In this document: positions 6,497 to 14,368 of the stretch, piece by piece
Numbering within the stretch: position 1 is the stretch's first letter
Layout: the number at the start of each line of letters is the position of its first letter
From: Polaromonas sp.
GTDB lineage: Bacteria; Pseudomonadota; Gammaproteobacteria; Burkholderiales; Burkholderiaceae_C
Direction of reading: 5' to 3'
Length of the DNA: 40,347 nucleotides
Assembly (NCBI GenBank): GCA_021731285.1
Contig: JAKFXR010000085.1
Coordinates: forward strand, 1-40,347
Made by a program: the position numbers and the translations under genes
Notes under the pieces: model-generated
Databases searched by the model: none
The model's input: the letters and a program-made list of their open reading frames with translations, nothing else
What the model was told of the DNA's origin: nothing

Positions 6497-8275
6497 ATGC
6501 ATATCAAAGTTCCGGGGCCCGGCTTTCTGGTGGCGCCGACACGCCACCTTTTCTTCACCGGCAAGGGTGGGGTCGGCAAGACCTCCCTGTCCACCGCCAC
6601 GGCCCTGGCGCTGACCGATGCGGGCAAAAAGGTTTTGCTGGTCAGCACCGACGCAGCATCGAATCTTGACGAAATGCTGGGCATCGAATTGCGCAACATC
6701 CCCACACCCGTGCCCGGCGCCCCGGGCCTGTCGGTACTGAACATCGACCCGGATACCGCCGCTGAGTCGTACCGGCAACGTGTGCTGGCCCAGATGGGCG
6801 CAGAGGCGAGCGAAGCGGAACTTTCAACGGTCAGGGAGCAGTTGTCAGGGGCCTGCACCACCGAGATTGCGTCCTTTGATGAGTTCGCATCCCTGCTGGC
6901 CGACGATGCCGAACACTTCGACCACATCGTCTTTGACACCGCACCCACCGGGCACACCTTGCGCCTGCTCAGCCTGCCCCAGGCGTGGAGCGGGTTTCTG
7001 GAAGGCAACGACCGCGGCGCATCCTGTCTGGGCCCGCACTCGGGGCTGAAGATGCAGGAGGTGCGCTTCAAGGCGGCGCTGCAGGCCTTGGGCGACCCGG
7101 GCAGGACGACCGTGATTCTGGTCACCCGGCCCGACCAGGGCGCGATCGCCGAGGCGGCGCGCACGTCAGAAGAGCTGCGCACCCTGGGCCTGAACAACCA
7201 GCGCCTGGTGGTCAATGGCGAGTTTCACGCCAGTGATGCCGCCGACGCAGTGGCCGCTGCCATTGAGGCCCAGGGGCAACAGGCGCTGGCCGGGATGCCT
7301 GCTTCGCTGCGCGCACTGCCGCAGGACAGAGTGCCCCTGAGGGTGTTCGACACCGTGGGCTTGCCGGCCCTGCGCGCGTTGCTGGCCGCAAATACAGGTG
7401 CCACGGTGGCCAGCAAGGCGAGTCCTGCAGAACCCGCCGGCCCTTTCCCGGGTCTGGACGCATTGGCCGACGAACTGGCGGCAAGCGGGCACGGGTTGAT
7501 CATGGTCATGGGCAAGGGAGGGGTCGGCAAGACAACAGTCGCCGCTGCCCTGGCTCTCGGACTGGTGCAGCGGGGCAAAACCGTGCATCTGAGCACCACC
7601 GATCCCGCTGCGCATCTTGCCGGCACCATGGAGGGCGAGGTGCCCGGCCTGAAGGTGGACCGCATCGACCCCAAAGTTGAAACACAACGCTACATCGACA
7701 AGATCATGGCGGCCAAATCACCCGCCCTGGATGCGCAGGAGCAGGCTCTGCTGCTGGAAGACCTGCAGTCGCCCTGCACCGAGGAGGTGGCGGTGTTTCA
7801 CGCGTTCTCGCGCATCGTCAGTGAAGGGCGCAGCGCCTTTGTGGTGCTGGACACCGCACCGACCGGGCATTCCCTGCTGCTGATGGACGCCACCGGCGCG
7901 TACCACCGACAGATGGTGCGGGAGTATGAAGGGCATGGCGCCGCGCGTGTGGTCACGCCGTTGATGCGGCTGCAGGACGCGGCATACACAAGGATTATTC
8001 TGGTGACACTGCCGGAAGTGACCCCGGTCTCCCAAGCCGCCGCCTTGCAGGATGACCTGCGCCGCGCCGACATTGAGCCCTACGCGTGGGTGCTCAATAA
8101 AAGCGTGGTGGCCGCGGGAACAAGCGACCCTTTGCTGGCAGCGCGACTGGCAGGTGAACGCAAGCAGATGGAGCGGATGTCCAGCGGACTGGCCAAACGA
8201 ATTTTCGTGTTGCCCTGGTTAACGCGCCCACCGATAGGATTTGTCGAGCTGTCCAAACTGGTGATTCACAAGTAG
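6497..8275 (+). CDS. arsA: ArsA arsenite-stimulated ATPase (two-domain)
   Basis: ArsA is the soluble ATPase that energises arsenite efflux through ArsB-type carriers. The protein is a tandem duplication. The first half has P-loop FTGKGGVGKTS near residue 20, with GACTTEIASFDEF, DTAPTGHTLRLL and GASCLGPHSG. The second half has P-loop MGKGGVGKTTVAAA, LRIDP-like signature RIDPKVETQRY, SPCTEEVAVFHAF and DTAPTGHSLLLMD. The three cysteines known to bind As(III) in the R773 enzyme (its C113, C172, C422) are all conserved. The ATG at 6497 puts the P-loop at the usual distance and has GAGAG upstream; in-frame starts at 6467 and 6482 are possible. No arsB, acr3 or arsD is adjacent, which is unusual; the other ars genes begin 5 kb away. 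Confidence 0.93.
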   Translation: MHIKVPGPGFLVAPTRHLFFTGKGGVGKTSLSTATALALTDAGKKVLLVSTDAASNLDEMLGIELRNIPTPVPGAPGLSVLNIDPDTAAESYRQRVLAQMGAEASEAELSTVREQLSGACTTEIASFDEFASLLADDAEHFDHIVFDTAPTGHTLRLLSLPQAWSGFLEGNDRGASCLGPHSGLKMQEVRFKAALQALGDPGRTTVILVTRPDQGAIAEAARTSEELRTLGLNNQRLVVNGEFHASDAADAVAAAIEAQGQQALAGMPASLRALPQDRVPLRVFDTVGLPALRALLAANTGATVASKASPAEPAGPFPGLDALADELAASGHGLIMVMGKGGVGKTTVAAALALGLVQRGKTVHLSTTDPAAHLAGTMEGEVPGLKVDRIDPKVETQRYIDKIMAAKSPALDAQEQALLLEDLQSPCTEEVAVFHAFSRIVSEGRSAFVVLDTAPTGHSLLLMDATGAYHRQMVREYEGHGAARVVTPLMRLQDAAYTRIILVTLPEVTPVSQAAALQDDLRRADIEPYAWVLNKSVVAAGTSDPLLAARLAGERKQMERMSSGLAKRIFVLPWLTRPPIGFVELSKLVIHK

Positions 8276-8368
8276 AGCAAAAGAAAGGCGGCTGTATGTC
8301 CATGTGGTTTCACCCGCAGAAATTCACCCCGGTATTCGCGTTTAGCCGAGCCATCCGTTGTCTCCAAC

Positions 8369-9193
8369 ATGTGTGAACTCCTGGCCCTGTCGACTTCGCA
8401 ACCCGCGCGTCTGACATTTTCCTTGCACATACTGGCTTCGCGCGGCGGCGCGGCTGGCACCACGCACGATGGCTGGGGCGTCGCCTTCTACCAGGGCAAA
8501 GACGTGGCGCTCTTTCGCGAACCACTGGCCGCCGAGGGGAGCCCATTGGTGAACTATCTCGAAACCCAGGGGCCAAGTACCCACCTGGCCATCTCGCACA
8601 TACGCCATGCCACACAGGGAGAAGTGAGCCTCCCCAACACGCAGCCCTTTGTTCGCGAACTGGGTGGCCGCACCCATGTGTTTGCCCACAACGGCGACCT
8701 GCCCGGCATTGAAAGCTGCAAGACGCTGGCGCCGGGTATTTACCGGCCCGTGGGGCAGACCGATTCGGAACATGCTTTCTGCGCCTTGATGGAACGCCTT
8801 CGGACACTTTGGAGCGAGGACGCCCTGCCGTCCATGGACGCGCGCCTGTCACTGCTGGCGTCCTTCGCCGACGACCTGCGCGCGCTAGGCCCGGCCAACT
8901 TCCTTTATGCCGACGGCGACACCCTGTTTGCACACGGCCACAAGCGGCTGCAATCCGGGACCGGTCATGCCGGACCGCCAGGACTGTGGATGCTGCAAAG
9001 GCATTGCGCATCTGCCGACACGCCGCCCGATCACCAGGCAGGGGTCGCAGTAGCGCAAGAAGAACGGGTCTCCCTGCTCATCGCCAGCGTCCCGCTCAAT
9101 AACGAAGACTGGAAACCGCTGGCCGAAGGCGAATTGGTGGCTGTACGCCACGGTGAACTGCTCGAACGAAGAGCTGCAAAAACGACGGAATGA
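8369..9193 (+). CDS. Class II glutamine amidotransferase (YafJ-like)
   Basis: This 274-residue protein begins MCELLALS, exposing Cys2 as the N-terminal nucleophile of class II (Ntn-type) glutaminase domains. Further family marks are HDGWGVAFYQ, the ISHIRHATQG motif and VFAHNGDL, which form the glutamine-binding pocket. It belongs to the stand-alone GATase_6/YafJ group and has no fused synthase domain, so the ammonia acceptor is unknown. It is 93 bp downstream of arsA on the same strand and could be co-transcribed, but nothing links it to arsenic chemistry. A strong terminator follows. The family is clear, the biological role is not. Confidence 0.85.
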   Translation: MCELLALSTSQPARLTFSLHILASRGGAAGTTHDGWGVAFYQGKDVALFREPLAAEGSPLVNYLETQGPSTHLAISHIRHATQGEVSLPNTQPFVRELGGRTHVFAHNGDLPGIESCKTLAPGIYRPVGQTDSEHAFCALMERLRTLWSEDALPSMDARLSLLASFADDLRALGPANFLYADGDTLFAHGHKRLQSGTGHAGPPGLWMLQRHCASADTPPDHQAGVAVAQEERVSLLIASVPLNNEDWKPLAEGELVAVRHGELLERRAAKTTE

Positions 9194-9260
9194 TTTCGAC
9201 ACGCAGCCGTAGATCGCGAGGCCGGATCAAGCCGGGACGACAAATTCGATCCCCAAGGAA

Positions 9261-9294
9261 AAAAGGCTTCAAAACCGAAGTTCTGAAGCCTTTT
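9261..9294. terminator. Bidirectional terminator between the glutamine amidotransferase and RRM genes
   Basis: AAAAGGCTTCA and TGAAGCCTTTT form a perfect 11-bp stem with a 12-nt loop. Both ends have A/T runs, so it can end transcripts from both convergent genes; on the minus strand six T follow the stem. Confidence 0.9.
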
Positions 9295-9300
9295 GGCTTT

Positions 9301-9321
9301 GTCTCAGCACAAGGCTGAGAC
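9301..9321. terminator. Second hairpin in the 3' region of the RRM gene
   Basis: GTCTCAG-N7-CTGAGAC is a perfect 7-bp inverted repeat between the RRM stop codon and the main terminator. There is no T run, so it may be an mRNA-stabilising 3' hairpin rather than a terminator. Confidence 0.5.
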
Positions 9322-9336
9322 AGAAGGGGGCAGGGC

Positions 9337-9738
9337 TTAGTAGCCGCCGCGTCCACCGCCGCCGCCGCCGTAGCCGCCACCGCCGGAACGGTCACCGCCG
9401 CCGCCACCGTAGCCGCCACCGCCGGAGCGATCGCCACCACCGTAGCCGCCGCCACCGCCGCCGAAGCCGCCGCTACGTGGAGGACGTGCCTCCATCGGAC
9501 GGGCTTCGTTCACAGTGATGCTGCGACCGCCCAGGGACTGGCCGTTCATGCCGGCGATTGCGGCTTGAGCTTCGGCATCGTTGCCCATTTCGACAAAGCC
9601 GAAACCTTTGGAGCGACCGGTGTCACGTTCCATCATGACTTTGGCGCTGGTGACAGAGCCGTACTGGCCGAAAGACTGTTGCAGGTCTTCGTCACGAACC
9701 GTGTATGGCAGGTTGCCGACGTAAAGTTTATTGCCCAT
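9337..9738 (-). CDS. Glycine-rich RNA-binding protein with one RRM domain
   Basis: The 133-residue protein has a single RRM with RNP-2 KLYVGNLPY (residues 4-12) and RNP-1 KGFGFVEM near residue 44. After PMEARPPRSGG it ends in a tail of about 45 residues built from near-repeats of DRSGGGGYGGGGG. This layout matches cold-inducible glycine-rich RNA-binding proteins found in betaproteobacteria and cyanobacteria, thought to bind single-stranded RNA and ease translation in the cold. GAGGAA stands 6 nt before the ATG. The tail DNA (about 9340-9465) is a low-complexity GCC/ACC repeat prone to slippage. The family is secure; the RNA targets are unknown. Confidence 0.92.
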   Translation of the reverse strand: MGNKLYVGNLPYTVRDEDLQQSFGQYGSVTSAKVMMERDTGRSKGFGFVEMGNDAEAQAAIAGMNGQSLGGRSITVNEARPMEARPPRSGGFGGGGGGYGGGDRSGGGGYGGGGGDRSGGGGYGGGGGGRGGY

Positions 9739-10122
9739 AGGGATTCCTCAAAAATACATAAAACAAAAGCGATGGAGTCCCGTAAGCACAACAAATTCAA
9801 GAAGTACCGCCGTAGCGCGCGAAACTGACCGATCACCTGACTTGAGCGGGCGTAATTACACCCACACCCCCCTATTATGCGCTACAGCGGGGTCAATTGA
9901 CTTCCAGATCGCCCCGTTACCCCCAAAGGGATGCAAATTTGTCTGGGCCGGCGATCTGCTGCCCCTCCGTATTCGTGGCCCCGGAAACCCAGCTCACACG
10001 CCCGTGTACCCGCGGGTGATCGCCACCTCACTCACGCTTTCACACGCACGGGCACGGTCCTCCTGGCACGCGGCGTCAATTCGCCGGCCGCCGCTGATCG
10101 CAGCAAGCGCTGAAAAAGTCGG
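9739..10122. other. Non-coding gap upstream of the RRM gene
   Basis: No convincing gene is visible in this 384-bp stretch. It must hold the RRM promoter and leader; a 10-bp palindrome GTCAATTGAC lies at 9892-9901. Open frames here have no recognisable product and look like chance. Confidence 0.5.
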
Positions 10123-10216
10123 ACACTCCGCGTGGCTATTTGCGTTTCCGGCCGTACTGCTTGTGTCGCCGGTGGCGGGCCGGATCGTTCGCAGCCTGCT
10201 CAGCCCGGATGCCTGA
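10123..10216 (+). pseudogene. Remnant of a DUF2798-like small membrane protein (C-terminal end only)
   Basis: The frame ending at TGA 10216 encodes AWLFAFPAVLLVSPVAGRIV followed by RSLLSPDA, which resembles the last transmembrane helix and basic end of DUF2798 proteins (pattern W..AFP..LLV.P..RR.V). Nothing upstream in this or the other frames looks like the missing first helix and no start is evident. It appears to be a decayed gene end, overlapping the stop of the neighbouring minus-strand gene by 17 bp. The match is short and made from memory, so it is tentative. Confidence 0.4.
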
Positions 10217-10475
10217 GGCGTGACGCCTCTACGTCCCTGAACGCCGCCATTTCCGCCTCAAAACGCTCGAGCTCTTCGTCCAGTGTCCCGCGGCTGCGGA
10301 AATGGCGGCCGGCCTTGCCGTACCAATATTCGGCGTCCTCCAGATCGCCCTCCTGGATGTGCAGGATGCCGTGCAGCCAGGCGGCCAGCATCGAGTTGTC
10401 GCGTTGCACCAGATCGTGGGCTTCGCGCCAGCGCGCCGCCTGCATGTGGGCCAGCACCTGGTGAAGTGTGTTCAT
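10200..10475 (-). CDS. Small conserved hypothetical protein, 91 residues
   Basis: The product is a soluble, mostly helical 91-residue protein beginning MNTLHQVLAHMQAARWREAH. The central part AAWLHGILHIQEGDLEDAEY then WYGKAGR looks like a single helix-turn-helix repeat of the TPR/Sel1 kind and is reminiscent of uncharacterised proteobacterial proteins with the same LHG-x-EGD-x-A-x-YWY pattern. No catalytic motif is visible. A good ribosome site (AAGGAG, about 8-9 nt before ATG) supports the start. It is last in a four-gene minus-strand operon, 41 bp after the DsbA-like gene. Function unknown. Confidence 0.75.
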   Translation of the reverse strand: MNTLHQVLAHMQAARWREAHDLVQRDNSMLAAWLHGILHIQEGDLEDAEYWYGKAGRHFRSRGTLDEELERFEAEMAAFRDVEASRLRHPG

Positions 10476-10516
10476 GACGGGTATCTCCTTGCTGCAGCAT
10501 CTTCAGCTGAGCCGCT

Positions 10517-11170
10517 TCAGGCGGAAGCGATCTGGTCCAGCAGCCTGTCGGCATCGCCGTAGAGTACCTCGCCGCGCAGCAGCCGGCTGCCCTGCCCGTC
10601 CGTCACCACCAGCACCGGCACGCCCTGCGCGCCCAGGGACCGCATCAGGCCTTGCGCCTTGCGCATGCGTGAGTCGTTGGCGGCCAGCAGCTGTGCGTCA
10701 CCAGCAGCCAGACGATCTGCCGCAGCAAGCAGCCCGGCCTCGCGCAACAACCGGTGCACCACGGGCGTAGCGCTGGTGTCCAGGCCATCCACATAACGGG
10801 CTTCCTGCAGCAGCTTCAGGGTGTCGAGCTCGCGCTCCGCTTCGCTCAGGGCAACGGCCGTCAGCGCCAGCGTGGTCGCCGCTGAATCAAACCGCCCGCC
10901 GGGCCGGCGCAGCACCTGGGTGCGATAGGCCTCGGTGAAGCGCTGGCCGGTGAGTTTTTCGATGCGCGTGTCATTGGACCAGGCATAGTCCGCAAAACTT
11001 GCGTCCAGGCTGCGTCCGCCCGCGCCGGCAAACAGGCCGGTGGGGGCCAGTTCGAGGTGGATGTTGCCGTGCCGGCCCAGGCGCTGGATCACGGGCGATG
11101 CGCCGTAGCACCAGCCACACAACGGGTCAAACAAATAGGTGACGATGGTTTTCTGAGACTTGTTCTGCAT
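10517..11170 (-). CDS. DsbA-family thioredoxin-fold protein with CGWC motif
   Basis: The 217-residue protein starts with a beta strand running into DPLCGWCYGASP, placing the redox-active pair at C18 and C21. The remainder is the helical insertion and the cis-proline loop GAQGVPVLVV of the DsbA/FrnE/2-hydroxychromene isomerase superfamily. It has no signal peptide, so it should be cytoplasmic, unlike classical DsbA. The CGWC variant with a DPxCxWC leader is typical of FrnE-like proteins of oxidative-stress operons. It starts 12 bp after the SnoaL-like gene. Redox partner unknown. Confidence 0.85.
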   Translation of the reverse strand: MQNKSQKTIVTYLFDPLCGWCYGASPVIQRLGRHGNIHLELAPTGLFAGAGGRSLDASFADYAWSNDTRIEKLTGQRFTEAYRTQVLRRPGGRFDSAATTLALTAVALSEAERELDTLKLLQEARYVDGLDTSATPVVHRLLREAGLLAAADRLAAGDAQLLAANDSRMRKAQGLMRSLGAQGVPVLVVTDGQGSRLLRGEVLYGDADRLLDQIASA

Positions 11171-11182
11171 GGTGTCTTGCCT

Positions 11183-11572
11183 TCAGCTCATGGCCCGCGC
11201 GACGAGCAGGGTGTCGGTGAACTGCTCGAACTGCACAATTTTTCCGCCTTGCACCCGCCAGACATGCGCCACGCGCGCCTGCATGAACTTGCCGGTCTTG
11301 CCGTAGGTGCCTTGGTACCGCCCCAGGCCGATGATCCGGTCGCCAGCGTCCATCAGTTCCTGCAGTTCAAACCGGTAATTCGTCCATTCGGAGCCGAGCA
11401 CCTTGAAGACATGGTCGATGACCTGCTCAGGCCCGACCCAGGTGCCCGCACACGGAAAGCCGGCCATCTCGGTCCACACCACGTCCGGGGAAACGTCGGC
11501 CATCATGGCGGCCATGTCCTGGCGCGCCGATGCGGAGTAGTGGTCGGCGATGATGTTCAGGGGGGTGCGCAT
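11183..11572 (-). CDS. SnoaL/NTF2-like protein (nuclear transport factor 2 family)
   Basis: The product is about 129 residues, the usual size of a single NTF2-like cone-shaped domain. The pattern IIADHYSASARQDMAAMMADV at the start, VVWTEMAGFPCAGTWVG, and the C-terminal strand HVWRVQGGKIVQFEQFTDT are typical of SnoaL/ketosteroid-isomerase-related proteins that bind small hydrophobic ligands. ATG 11572 was chosen because the domain begins just after it; an earlier in-frame start at 11611 would add 13 unlikely residues. It lies between the metallo-beta-lactamase-fold gene (74-bp gap) and the DsbA-like gene (12-bp gap). Ligand and reaction unknown. Confidence 0.8.
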   Translation of the reverse strand: MRTPLNIIADHYSASARQDMAAMMADVSPDVVWTEMAGFPCAGTWVGPEQVIDHVFKVLGSEWTNYRFELQELMDAGDRIIGLGRYQGTYGKTGKFMQARVAHVWRVQGGKIVQFEQFTDTLLVARAMS

Positions 11573-11646
11573 GTTCTGTTCTCTTTCAATCCAGGACGCC
11601 GCACCCCGCACGGTGTGACGGGCGCCGCAGATTCAGGCCGTGTGAA

Positions 11647-12513
11647 TTACCACTTCATCTCGCCCTTGTTGACCTTGGCACCGATGTCCAGCGACATGGC
11701 GCCGTCCTTCACCTGCGGGTAAGACTGCTTCATGGCGTTGATCAGCTCGGCGCTGTTTTTGCTGGCGGCCAGATTTTTCTCGAAGGTCTGCAGGTAGTCT
11801 TTGGTGAAAGTGATGGCGCTGGCGTCCACTTTGGTGCCTGATGCCATGTGGCCAGGAATCACCAGCTCCGGTTTCAGGGCCATCATTTCGTCCAACTGCA
11901 CCACCCACGCAGCACGTTCAGCGGCGGTTTGCGCATCCGCCGTCCACACATGCATGTTGCCGACCACGCCGATATTGCCCACGATGGCTTTGATCGACGG
12001 AATCCAGGCGTAGGGTCGGTGCGCCAGCAGGCCCTGGGTGCCGCGGATTTCAATGGTCTGGCCTTCCAGCTTCAGGGTGTTGCCTTGCAGGGCGCGCGGC
12101 GTCACCGGCTTGCGCGGTGCGTTGGCGCCCATCTTCGGGCCCCAGAACGCGACCTTGCTCGCCATCTTGGCAGTCAGTTTCTCCAGGACGGCAGAGGTGC
12201 TCACCACCTCCGCCTGGGGGAAAATTTCTTTCAGCGTTTCCACGCCAAAGTAGTAGTCCGGGTCGGCCTGGCTCACGTAAATGGTGGTCAGCTGTTTGCC
12301 GCTGTCCAGCACGTTGGCGGCAATGCGCAGCGCGTCGGCGCGGGTGAAGCCGGCGTCGATCACCATGGCTTCTTTTTCGCCGTAAACCAGGGTGGAGTTG
12401 ACGTTGAAGCTGTTGCCGTCGGCGTTGTAGACCTTGACGGCCAGCGGTTGGGCTGCCTGGGCGCTGGCGAGGGTGATGGCGAGGGATGCGGCGATAACGG
12501 TGGTGCGGATCAT
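11647..12513 (-). CDS. Exported metallo-beta-lactamase-fold protein with altered metal-binding motif
   Basis: The 288-residue protein has a Sec signal peptide, cleaved probably after residues 18-21 (ASAQAAQ). The fold is recognisable by VYGEKEAMVIDAGF, IPGHMASG and overall length. In the first metal motif the usual HxHxDH becomes SQADPDYYFG (residues 81-90), so the motif histidines are lost, and the later GD is GN in GNIGVVGN. Related periplasmic proteins with DPDYYFG-like motifs exist, so this may be a subfamily rather than decay. AGGAG lies 7 nt before ATG. It is the first gene of a four-gene operon divergent from a LysR regulator, which probably controls it. Substrate unknown. Confidence 0.85.
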   Translation of the reverse strand: MIRTTVIAASLAITLASAQAAQPLAVKVYNADGNSFNVNSTLVYGEKEAMVIDAGFTRADALRIAANVLDSGKQLTTIYVSQADPDYYFGVETLKEIFPQAEVVSTSAVLEKLTAKMASKVAFWGPKMGANAPRKPVTPRALQGNTLKLEGQTIEIRGTQGLLAHRPYAWIPSIKAIVGNIGVVGNMHVWTADAQTAAERAAWVVQLDEMMALKPELVIPGHMASGTKVDASAITFTKDYLQTFEKNLAASKNSAELINAMKQSYPQVKDGAMSLDIGAKVNKGEMKW

Positions 12514-12555
12514 GGTGAGCTCCTGTGAGGTTGTAAAAAAGACGCTCTTGCAGCG

Positions 12556-12577
12556 TTGAAATGAACTGTAATTTCAA
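12556..12577. promoter_or_regulatory. Putative LysR operator
   Basis: TTGAAAT-N8-ATTTCAA is a perfect 7-bp inverted repeat in the 122-bp divergent region between the metallo-beta-lactamase-fold gene and lysR. It contains a T-N11-A arrangement, as expected for a LysR-type recognition site. Confidence 0.55.
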
Positions 12578-12635
12578 TATTCAGACAGATAAACCCCATA
12601 ATTCAGGCATTACTGTTTCATAAATAGAGCAAATC

Positions 12636-13565
12636 ATGGACCGATTGACTGCCATGCAGGTGTTTGCCGAAGTCGCCGTCAGCGGCAGCTTCAGCGCCAC
12701 CGCCGACAAGCTGGAGATGTCCCGCGCCATGGTCACGCGTTATGTGGCCGAACTGGAGCAATGGCTGGGCACGCGCCTGCTGCAACGCACGACGCGCAGG
12801 GTCACCCTGACCGACGCTGGTGAGAACTGCCTGCGCCGCAGCCAGCAGATGCTGGCGCTGATGGAAAACGTGGAAGAGGAAACCAGCAGCCATGACGGTG
12901 CCTTGCGCGGGCAACTGCGCATCACCTGCAGCATGTCATTTGCCTATGCGCAGATGGCGGCGGCCGTGACGGACTTCCTGAAGATACATCCGCAGCTCAA
13001 GATCGACCTGAATGCCAGCGAGGGTGCGCTGAACCTGGTGGAGGCACGCATCGACCTGGCGATCCGCATCAGCGCGCAACCCGACCCGGCGCTGATAGGC
13101 CGGGTGCTGGCGCCGTGCACCTCGGTGCTGGTCGCCTCCCCTGCCTACATCGCCGTGCACGGACTGCCGCAGCTGCCGGCCGAGCTGGCGACTCATCGCT
13201 GCCTGAGTTATGCCAACTTCGGCAAAAGCGTGTGGACGTTGAGCCGGGGCGAGGAACGCGCGGAGGTCAGCGTGGGCAGCCACTTCAGCGCCAACGAGGC
13301 GACAGCCCTGCTGCAGGCGGCGCTGGCCGGCGCAGGTATCGCCCTGCAGCCGACCTACCTGGCCAACCCGCACCTGCGGGACGGCAGCCTGCAACAGCTG
13401 CTGCCCGGCTGGACGCTGCCCGACATGGCGATTTATGCGCTCTACCCCTCGCGCAAACATTTGTCACCGGCCGTGCGCGCCTTCCTGGATTTTCTGGTGG
13501 AGCGTTTTGCCAGGGTGCCGTGGCAGGGGCCAGCGAAGGTCCAACCGGCGCTATCAATTCGATAG
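12636..13565 (+). CDS. LysR-family transcriptional regulator
   Basis: The 309-residue protein has the N-terminal winged helix-turn-helix of the family (FAEVAVSGSFSATADKLEMS, residues 10-29, then VTRYVAELEQWLGTRLLQRT) and a periplasmic-binding-like effector domain from about residue 90 (GQLRITCSMSFA). It is divergent from the metallo-beta-lactamase-fold gene and probably regulates that operon; the effector is unknown. The last codons are unusual: ALSIR and the TAG stop are encoded by palindromic element copy B, so the natural C-terminus was probably replaced when the element arrived. Confidence 0.92.
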   Translation: MDRLTAMQVFAEVAVSGSFSATADKLEMSRAMVTRYVAELEQWLGTRLLQRTTRRVTLTDAGENCLRRSQQMLALMENVEEETSSHDGALRGQLRITCSMSFAYAQMAAAVTDFLKIHPQLKIDLNASEGALNLVEARIDLAIRISAQPDPALIGRVLAPCTSVLVASPAYIAVHGLPQLPAELATHRCLSYANFGKSVWTLSRGEERAEVSVGSHFSANEATALLQAALAGAGIALQPTYLANPHLRDGSLQQLLPGWTLPDMAIYALYPSRKHLSPAVRAFLDFLVERFARVPWQGPAKVQPALSIR

Positions 13566-13611
13566 CTGCTTGCACGTGTCCCGTATGGGCCAGAGGCCAG
13601 TTTGACTCATC
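13550..13611 (+). repeat. Bipartite palindromic element, copy B (supplies lysR stop)
   Basis: The core GCTATC-AATTC-GATAGC (13550-13566) is a perfect 6-bp hairpin, followed by an 18-nt spacer and ATGGGCC at 13585. It lies between the convergent lysR and arsH genes and encodes the last four lysR sense codons and its TAG stop. Confidence 0.8.
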
Positions 13612-13615
13612 AAAC

Positions 13616-14368
13616 TCAAAGACTCCGCTGATTCACCCGCTTGGTCAGCGCCTCGGCACTTTCCTTGCGTTCGCTGTACCTGTCCACCAGATAGGGCGAC
13701 ACATCGCGTGTCAGCAAAGTGAACTTGACGAGTTCTTCCATCACATCGACCACGCGGTCGTAAAACGCCGAAGGATGCATGCGCCCGGCCCCGTCAAACT
13801 CCAGAAAGGCCTTGGCGACCGAGGACTGGTTCGGAATTGTCAGCATGCGCATCCAGCGGCCCAGCACACGGAGCTGGTTGACGGCGTTGAACGACTGCGA
13901 ACCGCCGCTGACCTGCATGACGGCGAGGGTCTTGCCCTGGGTCGGGCGTACGGCGCCGTCGGCCAGCGGGATCCAGTCGATCTGCGACTTCATGATGCCG
14001 GTCATGGCGCCGTGGCGCTCGGGCGAGGTCCAGACCATGCCTTCGGCCCACTGCGCGAGTTGCCGCAGCTCCTGCACCTTGGGATGGCTGTCGGGTGCGT
14101 CGTCCGGCAGCGGCAGGCCGCGCGGGTCAAAGGTTTGGGGTTCTGCCCCCATGGCCTGCAGCAGGCGCGCGGCTTCTTCGCTGAGCAGGCGGCTGTAAGA
14201 GCGCTCGCGCACCGAGCCGTAGAGCAGCAAAATGCGCGGTGCATGGGCTGAGGGGCCAAGGGCCTGCAACGCGCTGGCCGATGGCGGTGTGAACAGCGCT
14301 TTGTCGAGGTTGGGAAGGTTTTCAAACGCCAGCAACACGTTCACCCTTGTCGTTGATGACCTGCTCAC
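13616..14368 (-). CDS. arsH: ArsH NADPH-dependent FMN reductase / organoarsenical oxidase
   Basis: ArsH is a flavoprotein that oxidises trivalent methyl- and aryl-arsenicals to less toxic pentavalent forms. The family is unmistakable: [18 protein letters not shown] (FMN phosphate loop), [50 protein letters not shown] and [10 protein letters not shown]. The 250-residue frame overlaps the end of arsC by 47 bp if the first ATG is used. GTG codons a few residues further in, near an AAGGG, are alternatives, so the exact start is uncertain. It is downstream of arsC in the divergent half of the arsR-controlled island. Confidence 0.95.
   Translation of the reverse strand: MSRSSTTRVNVLLAFENLPNLDKALFTPPSASALQALGPSAHAPRILLLYGSVRERSYSRLLSEEAARLLQAMGAEPQTFDPRGLPLPDDAPDSHPKVQELRQLAQWAEGMVWTSPERHGAMTGIMKSQIDWIPLADGAVRPTQGKTLAVMQVSGGSQSFNAVNQLRVLGRWMRMLTIPNQSSVAKAFLEFDGAGRMHPSAFYDRVVDVMEELVKFTLLTRDVSPYLVDRYSERKESAEALTKRVNQRSL

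Noticed and set aside
9340..9465. Short regularly spaced repeats resembling a CRISPR array
   Set aside because: They encode the glycine-rich tail of the RRM protein; there are no unique spacers and no cas genes.
9772..9828. An 18-residue basic peptide frame (starts MESRKHNKFKKYRR) on the plus strand
   Set aside because: It is antisense to the RRM leader, has no clear ribosome site and is too short to separate from chance.
9739..10216. A 161-codon plus-strand frame as a complete gene
   Set aside because: Only its last ~30 codons resemble a protein family; the rest has low-complexity composition and overlaps the RRM promoter region.
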